A stretch of 64,000 nt of DNA from Sinomicrobium pectinilyticum (GCF_003725735.1 NZ_RJTM01000029.1:161424-225423); one strand, 5' to 3'. Positions 52,225 through 60,968 are shown, numbered from the stretch's first letter. The notes: generated by a model not told the origin, from the sequence alone. A program made the numbers and translations.

Positions 52225-54036
52225 ATGAACGACCCAAGATTGCATACCTTTCATATTCCTGTTATGGGACTGGCATTTACCATAGATACACCTGTTCGTG
52301 TAGCGCAATACGGAATAGACTCCGTGATATCTATCATGGATGATGAACTCGCAGAGCGTATGAATGCCTTTTACAGTAAGAAGTTTAACTTTCCTTACCG
52401 GGAAACGACCAAAAAGGTACTGGATTACCGGGCAAAGCGGATTACCGCTTACCTGAACCTCGTGGAAAACATAGTGCAACAAAAATTCAAAGCATTTAAA
52501 GAGGAACTGGCCGCAAGCAGTTCCGTACGGGACTATTTTTACAGTCTTTTACCGGATGGAAACAGTGTAAAAAAGAAACTTCAGGAATTAACGGAAGGTG
52601 GTATAACCTTACCGGAAAGCATTGCGGAATACCTGGACAAAATACTGTATCCCGGGGCCATAGATGTCAATATCATGACCAAGGTGGATAAAGAGAATTT
52701 CAATAAAGGAGAAGCACTGCCGGTTGAATTCAATGATGCCCATGCGGCACTTCGTGGTTTTGCGCAGAGTAAGCTGGATTCCTCCCTGGTCCTTTCTGCC
52801 GGGATGAACCCACGCTTGTATTCCTATATAGAGAATTTCGAAGATTTCTTTCCGGATACGGATGGGAGAATGAAAAAGAAAATTGTCTTAAAGGTCAGCG
52901 ATTTCCGGTCGGCACAGATACAGGGCCGTTTCCTGGCACAGAAAGGACTATGGGTATCGGAATTCCGGATAGAGTCCGGCCTCAATTGCGGAGGGCATGC
53001 CTTTGCCAGTGACGGCTATTTGCTGGGGCCTATCCTGGAAGAGTTCCGGGAGAAGAAATCACAACTGGAAACCTCGGCATATGAAATGGTTTGTACGGTC
53101 CTGGAAAGAAAGGGTAAAATAGTCCCTACAGTACAACCGGAATTAAAGATCACTGTACAGGGAGGGGTAGGGACTGCTGCGGAGCATCAATTCCTGATGG
53201 ACCATTACCAGGTGGATAGTGTAGGGTGGGGGTCCCCCTTTTTATTGGTAGAAGAGGCTACGGCTTTAGATACGGAAACCCGGGACCTGCTGTCCAATGC
53301 CGGGGAAGAAGACCTTTACCTTAGCGGAATTTCTCCTCTTGGCGTTCCGTTCCACACGGTGAGAAACACCACCAATCAAAAGCTACGGGATTCCCGTATT
53401 GCCAAAAACAGGCCAGGGAGTTCCTGCCCGAAAAAATATCTTGCCCTGCACACTTTTAACGGCGAAAAGCAAATTTGTACTGCATCCCGTAAATATCAGG
53501 AGGCGCAATTGAAAACCCTTGACAGGGAAGTCCTTTCTGCGGAAGTTTACCGGGCAGAAAAGGATCGTATAACGGAAAAATCCTGTTTGTGTGTCGGCCT
53601 GGCCAATGCTGCTTACCTGGAGAATGACCTTCCGGTAAAAGGGGAAGCACAGGGTGTGGTTATTTGCCCCGGACCGAATATCGCGTATTTTAACAAGCGC
53701 GCAACCCTGCAGGAAATGGTAGGTCATATTTATGGAAAAGAGAACCTCCTGGCTACGGAAAACCGCCCGCATATGTTTATTAAGGAATTGAGATTATACC
53801 TGGAGGCCTATGAGAATGAGGTAAAAGAGGCCGGGGAGCATCCGTCTGTCCAGGCGGATAAAAAGGTGAAACGCTTTAAGGACAATCTTTCGGAAGGGAT
53901 TACTTATTATGAAAAGCTTTTTTCCGCAATGGATATCCCGGAAGGGGATAAGACCGCAATACAGAAAAGCCTTGCGGATGCCAGGGTGAAAATGAAGGAA
54001 ACGGAAGAAATTTTACTGTCCGGAATACAGTTGTAA
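52225..54036 (+). CDS. Conserved hypothetical protein, possible TIM-barrel flavoprotein-like
   Basis: A 603-residue cytoplasmic protein not assigned to a named family. Several segments resemble FMN-binding TIM barrels such as the central domain of glutamate synthase: TPVRVAQYGIDSVISIMDD, ESGLNCGGHAF (Cys255), GPILEEF and VQGGVGTAAEHQFLMDHYQ followed by VGWGSPFLLVEEAT. The C-terminal third holds a cluster of cysteines (SSCPKKY, QICTAS, KSCLCVG, VICPGP), which could bind iron-sulfur or zinc. A coiled-coil-like helix ends it. It is preceded by an AAGGA-like ribosome-binding site and stands alone. The barrel assignment is inference. Confidence 0.6.
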   Translation: MNDPRLHTFHIPVMGLAFTIDTPVRVAQYGIDSVISIMDDELAERMNAFYSKKFNFPYRETTKKVLDYRAKRITAYLNLVENIVQQKFKAFKEELAASSSVRDYFYSLLPDGNSVKKKLQELTEGGITLPESIAEYLDKILYPGAIDVNIMTKVDKENFNKGEALPVEFNDAHAALRGFAQSKLDSSLVLSAGMNPRLYSYIENFEDFFPDTDGRMKKKIVLKVSDFRSAQIQGRFLAQKGLWVSEFRIESGLNCGGHAFASDGYLLGPILEEFREKKSQLETSAYEMVCTVLERKGKIVPTVQPELKITVQGGVGTAAEHQFLMDHYQVDSVGWGSPFLLVEEATALDTETRDLLSNAGEEDLYLSGISPLGVPFHTVRNTTNQKLRDSRIAKNRPGSSCPKKYLALHTFNGEKQICTASRKYQEAQLKTLDREVLSAEVYRAEKDRITEKSCLCVGLANAAYLENDLPVKGEAQGVVICPGPNIAYFNKRATLQEMVGHIYGKENLLATENRPHMFIKELRLYLEAYENEVKEAGEHPSVQADKKVKRFKDNLSEGITYYEKLFSAMDIPEGDKTAIQKSLADARVKMKETEEILLSGIQL

Positions 54037-54051
54037 TATATTTTCCTGAGG

Positions 54052-54075
54052 GGATGCACGGCCGTGCATCCTTTT
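54052..54075. terminator. Convergent terminator with GCACGGCCGTGC core
   Basis: A perfect 20-base palindrome (GGATGCACGGCCGTGCATCC) followed by TTTT lies between convergent genes ending at 54036 and 54113. Its 12-base core equals that of the palindrome at 22605-22624, with different but self-complementary flanks. Confidence 0.85.
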
Positions 54076-54112
54076 AAGGTAAAAGTTTTAATAGCAATTT
54101 TCCATGAATCAT

Positions 54113-55372
54113 TTATTCCATTTCAAAAATAGGGATACTTTCCGGGGAGTCGGAAATTAAAACAGCATAATCCAGGAAATCTGTAGTGGCCATTCCTTTT
54201 ACATGTTCTCCGTTCGATTCTTTACCAGGCATGATAACCTCTATCAGGTCCGGTTCGGGATTAGTATAGGGAGAGTCGTTTTTATTCAGGCGGAAGAGGG
54301 TTTTATCGGATATTTTGGTGTCTTTTAAGTTTTGGATTCCCCGGAAATACTCTTTTTCATAATCACCGATACCCATACCTTCTTCTACAGTATAACCTGT
54401 GTAATTGCCATTATCATCATATACCTCGTCCCATATGACTTTGCTATTTGTGAGGTAGCCTATGACGGATATGACCGCTTCTTTGGCATATGTGTTATTT
54501 TCCAGGAGCCGGGTAAAAAAGTAGGGATAGCCTTTTTTGCCTTCCCTGGATTTTTGCAGGTGAGAGAAGCCTATCCGCATAAATTGCGGATGGTGTTTAA
54601 AATCATAAATGCTGTCCAGGCTTACATAGTTGCTATATAAAAGTTGCTCTCTTTCTTCCTCCAGGAGCCCGAAAACTACCTTTAGATTTCTTATAATATG
54701 TTCAAATTCTGCAATATTTGTAATATGATTCTGATACAGGGTTTTGTTATCCTCATAATGTCTAATCAGGTTTTTGAGTTGGGAACTAGCATAACGGGAG
54801 TTTTTACCGTGATAAGTGACTGTATCCGTTTTGATCATATTGCGGATTTCTGATATCGGTGCTAACGTGTTTCCGGAATTATTGACGAGTTCCGAAATGT
54901 GCATGGAAACGTATTTAAGATTATTTATAATATCTACACCAATTACCCGGAGTTTGGCACTATCAGGCAGACGGTCGTTTATTTCTTTCAGTTGCTTCCA
55001 TTTTTGATAAACCTGGATCGTTCTCTCCTGGTTTACGGAGATCCCGTAATAAGTTACGAGGTCCCTCAATAATAAGGTGTCTCCCTTTTCCAGGAATTCG
55101 TTGAAATAATATGCCGTACTGAAGTCGGTTTCCGGGAGATAGTATTTTACCGTACTGCTTTTGGTCAAGGATTTTAGTAAGGCAATCTCTACATCTTCGG
55201 TTTTGGCACTGCCGTGATAGGCGCCGAAACCAAGAATGCTGAAATCCTTCTGAGGGAAATCAAAGTTCCCGTCGTTCAGGTCATAGCGATTATTCTCCAG
55301 GTATTCGGTCTTGGATTGTGAGTAGCATTGTAAGCCGCATAAGGTCAATAGTATGATAAAAATATATTTCAT
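54113..55372 (-). CDS. Erythromycin esterase-like secreted protein
   Basis: A 419-residue protein with a signal peptide (cleavage near LQCYSQS). The order ILGFGAYHGSAKTEDVEIALL, YYLPETDFSTAYYFNEFLEKGD, YQKWKQLKEINDRL and LRVIGVDI resembles the erythromycin esterase (EreA/EreB) fold, in which the first His and the Glu act in hydrolysis. Here the GAYHG motif replaces ESTHG. Overall similarity is weak, so resistance should not be assumed; it may be an uncharacterised periplasmic hydrolase. The gene is monocistronic, facing the 603-residue protein across a shared terminator. Confidence 0.45.
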   Translation of the reverse strand: MKYIFIILLTLCGLQCYSQSKTEYLENNRYDLNDGNFDFPQKDFSILGFGAYHGSAKTEDVEIALLKSLTKSSTVKYYLPETDFSTAYYFNEFLEKGDTLLLRDLVTYYGISVNQERTIQVYQKWKQLKEINDRLPDSAKLRVIGVDIINNLKYVSMHISELVNNSGNTLAPISEIRNMIKTDTVTYHGKNSRYASSQLKNLIRHYEDNKTLYQNHITNIAEFEHIIRNLKVVFGLLEEEREQLLYSNYVSLDSIYDFKHHPQFMRIGFSHLQKSREGKKGYPYFFTRLLENNTYAKEAVISVIGYLTNSKVIWDEVYDDNGNYTGYTVEEGMGIGDYEKEYFRGIQNLKDTKISDKTLFRLNKNDSPYTNPEPDLIEVIMPGKESNGEHVKGMATTDFLDYAVLISDSPESIPIFEME

Positions 55373-55435
55373 TACCCGTGGATTATAAATATTGAGATCA
55401 GAATGATCGCGGTTTTGGTTTCGGGATGGTGTCCT

Positions 55436-55912
55436 TTAATAATCGACCTTATTCTCCTTACTGCTCCAAGCTTCAAAAACCGGCAGGGCTTCGTTTCGGA
55501 TAATGTTTTCAAAGATTATCCGGCGCAATTCCAGGGGTTTGTCCAGTTCGTCGTAGATGTACTGATCGTCAAAACCTATCCCGGCGGCATCTTCCCGGGT
55601 GAGTGCGTAATATACTTTTTTCGGCCTTGCCCAATAGATGGCGCCGAGGCACATGGGACAGGGCTCACAGGAAGTATATATGACACAGTCTTCCAGCTGG
55701 AAAGACTTCAGTTTTTCACATGCCTTACGGATTGCGGTTACTTCGGCATGCGCGGTCGGATCGTTGTGTGAAGTTACCTGGTTATATCCTTCGGCTATAA
55801 TCCGGCCATCCTTTACTATTACGGCACCGAACGGGCCCCCTGCATTAGCATCCATACCTTTCCTGGCCAGGGCAATGGCCCTCCGCATGAATTTTTTATC
55901 TTCTTCTGTCAT
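55436..55912 (-). CDS. Nucleoside/guanine deaminase family protein
   Basis: A 158-residue zinc deaminase of the cytidine/deoxycytidylate superfamily. The catalytic set is His-Ala-Glu in PTAHAEVTAIRKA and Cys-x-x-Cys in TSCEPCPMCLGAIYWA. Length, GGPFGAVIVKDGRIIAEG and the C-terminal YIYDELDKPLELRRI fit bacterial guanine deaminase (GuaD type) better than tRNA adenosine deaminase TadA, which has a shorter C-terminus and a different tail. It would convert guanine to xanthine in purine salvage. Confidence 0.88.
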   Translation of the reverse strand: MTEEDKKFMRRAIALARKGMDANAGGPFGAVIVKDGRIIAEGYNQVTSHNDPTAHAEVTAIRKACEKLKSFQLEDCVIYTSCEPCPMCLGAIYWARPKKVYYALTREDAAGIGFDDQYIYDELDKPLELRRIIFENIIRNEALPVFEAWSSKENKVDY

Positions 55913-56037
55913 TATGATATCCGTTATTCCTATCCGTAAAAGTATGAATTTCCGGGCAGCACGGGAAAATTTCAGATCATAAAAAGTCCGTAATTTGGCA
56001 AATGCCGGGGAGTTAATGTTGAGATAAAGGCACGGGA

Positions 56038-56589
56038 TTACTCTTCCGGGAGCGGAGCTATAATACCTTCGTATCGTATGGGGTTCCTTTGCGTGCTGTT
56101 TATCATGAGATTGGTTTTTCTGTTCGCATAGATCTCTAAAATGACATTAAAAGATTCACTGTTCTTATTGGCCTTGAACCTTATCCGGTAGCGTTCTTTA
56201 GCTTTTATGTATTCCATTTTCATATCGGCAGCTTCCTGGTCAAACTGTATGGCTTCTCCATCCATATTATAACCGCCCCCCATCTGCCTTTCGCCGAAGT
56301 AGGGTAAATAGGCTTTTACCGAATCTCCTTTGATATCGAGGTAACTGGGGTTTCCCATCAGATTGATTCGCTGTATGTTATTTTGTGGCCCCAGCAGATC
56401 ACTCAGGTTCATCATAGCATTGGTTACCATAGGATTGCCCCAGTTGTTCACAATCCGGAATTCCTTTTGCTGTACCAGCGAATCCAACGCCCCCATATTC
56501 TTGGGACCCGAAACAGTATTTTTGCTCCCACTGCAACTGCAGATTACGGCAAACAACAGCAGGCCTGTAAAATAATGAAGACTTTTCAT
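56038..56589 (-). CDS. DUF4251 lipoprotein
   Basis: A 183-residue lipoprotein with signal LLLFAVICSC. The DUF4251 domain is recognised from VQQKEFRIVNNWGNPM, RINLMGNPSYLDIKGDSVKAYLPYFGERQMGGGYN and the final strand of NRKTNLMINSTQRNPIRYEG. The family is confined mostly to Bacteroidota and its function is unknown; it is predicted in the outer membrane or periplasm. It is 151 bases downstream of the GxGYxYP gene end and separated from it, so a common transcript is uncertain. Confidence 0.88.
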   Translation of the reverse strand: MKSLHYFTGLLLFAVICSCSGSKNTVSGPKNMGALDSLVQQKEFRIVNNWGNPMVTNAMMNLSDLLGPQNNIQRINLMGNPSYLDIKGDSVKAYLPYFGERQMGGGYNMDGEAIQFDQEAADMKMEYIKAKERYRIRFKANKNSESFNVILEIYANRKTNLMINSTQRNPIRYEGIIAPLPEE

Positions 56590-56740
56590 ATCAAAATGCT
56601 TTAATTGATATACAAGTTAAGAAATAATCCTGTATGTTGGTCAATAGCTGTGGTTTAGTGTCAAAAAAGTCCCGGTTAAGAGACTTTAAAGAACAATATA
56701 TTTATGGCTGTTTTTTTCAAATTATTACCAAGGCGGCTTC

Positions 56741-58771
56741 TCACAACCGCTTATTCCTGTGCGTATGGCCCTTACCTTTTTTGTCTGCGGGAAGATTGTT
56801 AGCTTCGCGGATAAGCTGGAAAATATGGTCCGGGCGTACTACTTCATAGTCTTCGCTGAGGGATTCGGCTACATTCTTAAAGCTTGTGGGAGTTACATTA
56901 TTCCACGGTTGTGCCTGTATGATAATAAAGCGTGGTTCGTTACCGTTCCACCCCGAAGCGGCGGTTGCAATATGGTCTTTCATGGCCTGTTCGTTGGTGC
57001 AATAGTTACAGGAAAGTGCCATTCCGGGAAGTTTGTTATCGTAGATGGTAAGCCCTCCCCCGGTATTTTGTGCCGTGAGGCCGAGTAAGGAAGGGGCCAG
57101 GGAGGCAAAGGTTTGCCCGACGTTCTGGTCAATACCTCCTGTGATGGTATTCCAGATGGTAATTACACGAAAACCTGCGCGTTGGTTATAGTCTTCGGTC
57201 TTCATAACAAACTGGTTTAACTGATTCTGGCCGGGCCAGCTGTTAGGATAAGCGTACCCGTACCCGGAAGGACCGGAGATGAGATTGTCATTATCGGTTG
57301 CACTTTCATAGTAATAGTTAAGTGCCCCCGGCATGGCATCGAGCATGGCGGGCGACAGGGTCCATCCTATGGGAACAGCACCGCGATCGGAGTTTCCCCA
57401 TATTTTACGCATGAGGTGTTCTACATATTGTAGGTTATCGCCGTCACTTATAATGAAAGCCACATAGAGCTTGTTCTGTAATGCCGGTTTCGGAGGGGCG
57501 GGTTTTATGTTGATGGCCCTAGGCATACCGCTGTGTACCGTAAGGTTGGTAGCCCAGTCGCTGGCAATGGTGGCAATACCATAGGAAGAGGCCCTTTGGA
57601 CGCCCGGTTCTTCTTCCGGCCACCATCCCATATAATTGGCCCCGTTCGGCATGGAGGACAGGAAGCTGTTCAGTAATTCGCTTTCCCCGCTTACCTCGGG
57701 ATCGAGCCATATTACTGCCGCCCCCAATGCGGTAGCGTATTCGCGCAGTGCCGCTTTGTGAATATCGGGGTTCAGCCCTATTAACAGGCGTTGGTCCAGG
57801 TTTGGCCAATAGGTATCAAAGAGGGTTTGGTATACCTGTAACTTGCTGCTGAACTGTCCCCGGAGATCGAGCAATACCGGTAAGTTATACGGTGCGGAAG
57901 TTAATCGCGACAGTAATAAGGGGGAAGCAATAAGTGCCCCCTGGTCTTCGGCTAGCATAGTGGCCAGGTTTACGGTGTGTATCTGTGCCGGATCATAAAC
58001 GATCAAACCGGATATCTCGTTACGGTATTTTGTAATCAGGTCCCATTTGTCCGCGGGTTCATTCCAGTCCAGTCCGAGGGATTCCAGCCAGGTGTATTGC
58101 CCTTCAGCAAAAGCATCGCCTTCGTAAGAGAAGATGCGGGGCCCGGTTTTGTTTACAATGCCTTTCAGCGAAGCAAAGAGGTACATTTCTGCAGAGGAGC
58201 TGTTTTGCTGAACGCCAACCCAGTCTACCTTCGTATAAGAAGTTCCGTACCAGTAGACCCGTAATTCTATGGATTGATTGTCTGCCGGAATGGTAAAGGG
58301 CAATGTAAAGTTCGTATAATTTCCGGCTACCGGGAACTGCAGGCGGGTAATGGTCTGTGATGCCAGTACCTGTCCGGTCGTAGCATTTCTGACATCAATA
58401 TCCACTACCGGATCATCGTTGGCGGTATTGTTATCTACTTTCATCCGGAATTCGGCGACATTGGGCCCGGCGGGAAGAGTAGTGTTATACGGACCGTAAA
58501 TCATATGCTGGTTAGCCTGGTCGATCCCTGTCTGGCAAAGCCAGCCGTCGGTTTCCAAACGGCCTGTATTGTGACTGAGTTCCGGTCCTTCGCCCTGCCA
58601 GCGCGAAGATGTTTCCCGCAGAATGATCAGGTCCTGCGTTTGTGCCGATGCGGGAAAGGAGGGAAGAAGCTGTCCGGAAGGCCATGTTACCTGTGCCATT
58701 GATGGCAGGGCGAATAACAACAACGGCAATATAACTGCCATTTTCACGGAAGGTTTGGTCGGTAGGTTCAT
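56741..58771 (-). CDS. GxGYxYP family putative glycoside hydrolase
   Basis: A 676-residue secreted protein with a signal peptide (VILPLLLFALPSMAQ) and an N-terminal GxGYxYP_N-type region. The name-giving motif is GPSGYGYAYPNSW at about residues 500-512, followed by AGFRVITIWNTITGG. The middle carries LYVAFIISDGDNLQYVEH, a likely metal or catalytic acid segment. Residues about 90-180 look like a carbohydrate-binding or beta-sandwich insert (VAEFRMKVDNNTANDDP, IELRVYWYGTSY), which is not in every family member. Its substrate is unknown. A second in-frame ATG ten codons in is possible. Confidence 0.85.
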   Translation of the reverse strand: MNLPTKPSVKMAVILPLLLFALPSMAQVTWPSGQLLPSFPASAQTQDLIILRETSSRWQGEGPELSHNTGRLETDGWLCQTGIDQANQHMIYGPYNTTLPAGPNVAEFRMKVDNNTANDDPVVDIDVRNATTGQVLASQTITRLQFPVAGNYTNFTLPFTIPADNQSIELRVYWYGTSYTKVDWVGVQQNSSSAEMYLFASLKGIVNKTGPRIFSYEGDAFAEGQYTWLESLGLDWNEPADKWDLITKYRNEISGLIVYDPAQIHTVNLATMLAEDQGALIASPLLLSRLTSAPYNLPVLLDLRGQFSSKLQVYQTLFDTYWPNLDQRLLIGLNPDIHKAALREYATALGAAVIWLDPEVSGESELLNSFLSSMPNGANYMGWWPEEEPGVQRASSYGIATIASDWATNLTVHSGMPRAINIKPAPPKPALQNKLYVAFIISDGDNLQYVEHLMRKIWGNSDRGAVPIGWTLSPAMLDAMPGALNYYYESATDNDNLISGPSGYGYAYPNSWPGQNQLNQFVMKTEDYNQRAGFRVITIWNTITGGIDQNVGQTFASLAPSLLGLTAQNTGGGLTIYDNKLPGMALSCNYCTNEQAMKDHIATAASGWNGNEPRFIIIQAQPWNNVTPTSFKNVAESLSEDYEVVRPDHIFQLIREANNLPADKKGKGHTHRNKRL

Positions 58772-59015
58772 AGGTTGAGGTTTATTATCGTTGAACTTTT
58801 ATGTAGGTTTTTTCGTAAATATAAGAATTTATGATGAAAGTTTGCCGGTTACGAGGTTACCGAGTTATGGGGTATGGAATAACTCAATGTATTTTCATTG
58901 TCTGTAAATGCCCGGGATGTTTTTTGATAAATCATCCCATATGAATTCACACTCCTGACATAATGTTGTCACAACCCTGTGCTATTTTTGCTGAGAATAA
59001 TTAATATTATGATAT

Positions 59016-59597
59016 ATGATTAATTCAGCTACCGAATCATTCTATCCGGCTAATGTAACGCAATGGAGGGCGTGGCTTGAGGAAAACCATAACAAGAAAC
59101 AATCGGTATGGCTTATCCGCTATAAAAAGAAATCCGGCATGCCTACGATCTCCTGGAGTGACGCCGTGGATGAGGCCCTGTGTTTCGGTTGGATAGACAG
59201 TAAAGCGAAACCTATAGATGACGAGAAATACATGCAGTTTTTCAGCAGGCGAAAAGCAGTGAGTACGTGGTCCAGAATAAATAAGGAAAAAGTGGAAAAG
59301 CTTATTGCAGACGGAAGAATGACCGGGGAAGGGTTAAAGAGTATAGAAGTCGCCAAACAAAATGGCTCCTGGACCATATTGGACGATGTAGAGGCGCTTC
59401 TCATTCCCGACGATTTGGAGGAAGGCTTTAAAACCCGGCCGGGTTCGAAAGATTTCTTTTTAAGCTTGAGCAGATCTGTTCAAAAAATCATTTTACAGTG
59501 GCTTGTCTTTGCAAAACGGGAAGAGACCAGGCACAAACGTATCAGGGAAATAGTGGAAAGCGCAGGAGAAAAACTTAAACCCCGGCCATTCCGGTAG
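59016..59597 (+). CDS. YdeI/OmdA-family protein
   Basis: A 193-residue bacteriocin-protection-type protein of the YdeI/OmpD-associated family. Family features: QWRAWLEENHNKKQSVWL, ISWSDAVDEALCFGWIDS, KYMQFFSRRKAVSTWSRINK and the C-terminal KRIREIVESAGE helix. E. coli YdeI aids polymyxin resistance and associates with OmpD, but most homologues are uncharacterised. It is the only plus-strand gene at the edge of the repeat-rich stretch; repeat copy A begins 14 bases after its stop. Confidence 0.85.
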   Translation: MINSATESFYPANVTQWRAWLEENHNKKQSVWLIRYKKKSGMPTISWSDAVDEALCFGWIDSKAKPIDDEKYMQFFSRRKAVSTWSRINKEKVEKLIADGRMTGEGLKSIEVAKQNGSWTILDDVEALLIPDDLEEGFKTRPGSKDFFLSLSRSVQKIILQWLVFAKREETRHKRIREIVESAGEKLKPRPFR

Positions 59598-59610
59598 CAG
59601 TAATCCGATC

Positions 59611-59753
59611 AGGCATTTGTTTGCAACGAGTGCCCATTTTACCCGGCATTTGCCCTTTCCTGTGCGTTACAAACGCGCCTTACAATAGATACTCGTTGCA
59701 AACGAGCATCAGTAGGGTATACGTGTTTGCTTTTTGTGCTTTCGTGCAACGAA
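59611..59753 (-). repeat. Palindromic repeat element, copy A (most complete)
   Basis: Outer inverted arms GTTTGCAACGAGT (59619-59631) and ACTCGTTGCAAAC (59691-59703), 13 of 13 complementary. The right arm is itself a palindrome, CTCGTTGCAAACGAG (59692-59706), and ends CATCAGTAGGG. Inside is a second palindrome, GCGTT-ACA-AACGC (59664-59676). A related hairpin TTCGT-GCA-ACGAA lies at 59741-59753. It lies 3' of the reductase gene, about 145-180 bases from its stop. Confidence 0.85.
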
Positions 59754-59896
59754 TTGCGGCCCGCCGGGGGCTTTGAGCAATATAACTCATTTCCGTATAA
59801 TATCCAATCTATAACTGTACTTAGGGAATAGGACGAAAAGGCCATTTCCTCACTCTTTATTTGCACTATAAAGATGGTAGTTGACATTTCGCCACA

Positions 59897-60458
59897 TTAT
59901 TTTTTAGTTTTATAAAAAAGCAATACAGTACCGCAGGTAAATGGTTGACACTTCTGGAGCGTTAGCGGCAAATTATCTTTTAAGGATTTGAAGATGGTCA
60001 ATCCGTTGCCAACGGCAATGGGATTTACCAATAAATAAAATTCATCTATCAGTCTGTTTTGGATTAAGGACGATACAAAAGAAGAACCGCCATACACCAT
60101 AATATTCTTGCCTTCTTTCTTTTTTAAAATGTTTATTTCCTCTATAATATCACCGTTTATTATGGTTGTATTGTTCCATTTATTGGTTTCCGGCTTATTC
60201 GAAAAAACAATTTTGGGTATGTCTGTCACCAGTTTTCCGAATTCATGGTCATTGTTGTTTGGGTCGTTGGCTACCCCGCCCCAATAAGTGACAATTTCAT
60301 CTGCCGTATTTCGTCCAAGTAAGATGTTGTCTACATACGTAAGATTGTCAACGGAAAAGTTTTTCACTTCCTCGTCCCAATTGAAATTGGCCCCCACCAT
60401 ATTCGGCAGTTACAAAACCGTCTAACGAAATCTGCATTTGTAATTTTATTGTTCTCAT
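59897..60458 (-). pseudogene. RibD C-terminal / dihydrofolate reductase-like gene, frameshifted
   Basis: The open frame 59897-60400 encodes the C-terminal 167 residues of a DHFR-like reductase (LTYVDNILLGRNTADEIVTYW, GKNIMVYGGSSFVSSLI, FYLLVNPIAVGNG). The missing N-terminus is present upstream in another frame, from ATG 60458: MRTIKLQMQISLDGFVTAEY. The frames meet in a run of five G (60391-60395 on the plus strand as C5); four G would restore one continuous reading, joining AEYGG to ANFNWDEEVK. So the gene is either broken, phase-variable or affected by a sequencing error. A TAAATTTG promoter box sits just upstream. Function in pterin or flavin-type reduction is unproven. Confidence 0.85.
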
Positions 60459-60481
60459 TTTGTTAAAATTTAATGTTGTAT

Positions 60482-60489
60482 CAAATTTA
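60482..60489 (-). promoter_or_regulatory. Promoter -7 box of the reductase gene
   Basis: TAAATTTG on the minus strand is a perfect TAnnTTTG match 24 bases before the upstream start ATG 60458, supporting that start as the original one. Confidence 0.6.
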
Positions 60490-60521
60490 CCTGCAGAATT
60501 CTTATTGTAAAATAGGCTATC

Positions 60522-60592
60522 ATGACCTTTTAAGGGGGTATTTATGACATTTTTAATTATTTTATTGTTATGTCATGACGTAAAAAGGTCAT
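60522..60592. other. Nested inverted repeats upstream of the reductase gene
   Basis: ATGACCTTTT (60522-60531) and AAAAGGTCAT (60583-60592) are perfect inverted arms; inside them ATGACAT (60544-60550) and ATGTCAT (60570-60576) form a second pair. They could be operator sites or remnants of a lost element. No gene is visible from 60459 to 60794 apart from this and repeat copy B. Confidence 0.45.
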
Positions 60593-60661
60593 TTCAGTGC
60601 CTTGTTCGTGATGCGCGTGGGTTTCGACTATAAGCTGAACAGGGTGGGGGCTCAAACCGGG

Positions 60662-60791
60662 TACTCGTGTCCACTTTGCTTAAACGAGCGTCAGTAGGGG
60701 GCATTTGTAATAGCACTATTTGCCTTGCCCTTTCCTGCGCATTACAAATGCGTTTTACAATAGATAATCGTTGCAAACGAGCACCAGCGAG
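60662..60791 (-). repeat. Palindromic repeat element, copy B
   Basis: The internal palindrome is CGCATT-ACA-AATGCG (60738-60752) and the end palindrome TCGTTGCAAACGA (60768-60780), followed by GCACCAGCGAGG. Compared with copy A the internal stem changed on both arms while keeping pairing. An extra, interrupted right end (AAACGAGCGTCAGTAGGG, 60682-60699) precedes it. It ends 3 bases from the stop of the DUF4177-like gene. Confidence 0.85.
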
Positions 60792-60794
60792 GTC

Positions 60795-60968
60795 TTATTT
60801 TGAAAGTGTTATAAATGCAGTAGGCATCCACCATATATTCAGGCCAAAAGAAACTGTAACAATATGATAGCCTTGTGAAGATTTTTCATTAATGAATCGT
60901 TCAACATCGTTCTTCAGTTTTTGGGTAGACCACATCGTACTCATTGTGATGATTGTATAGCTTTTCAT
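60795..60968 (-). CDS. Tiny DUF4177-like protein
   Basis: A 57-residue protein from ATG 60968; the longer frame runs backwards into repeat copy C and is not coding there. The pattern KLKNDVERFINEKSSQGYHIVTVSF...TAFITL resembles DUF4177, a small family with the E-K-x-L-N...G-W-E-L-V-x-V layout. Its function is unknown. A TACCTTTT box at 60983-60990 on the minus strand could be its promoter. It sits between repeat copies B (3') and C (5'). Confidence 0.5.
   Translation of the reverse strand: MKSYTIITMSTMWSTQKLKNDVERFINEKSSQGYHIVTVSFGLNIWWMPTAFITLSK

Noticed and set aside
59639..59887. 82-codon minus-strand frame containing RRVCNAQERA-type peptide, similar to one at 60594-60776
   Set aside because: The shared peptide is only a translation of the palindromic repeats A and B; not a protein family.
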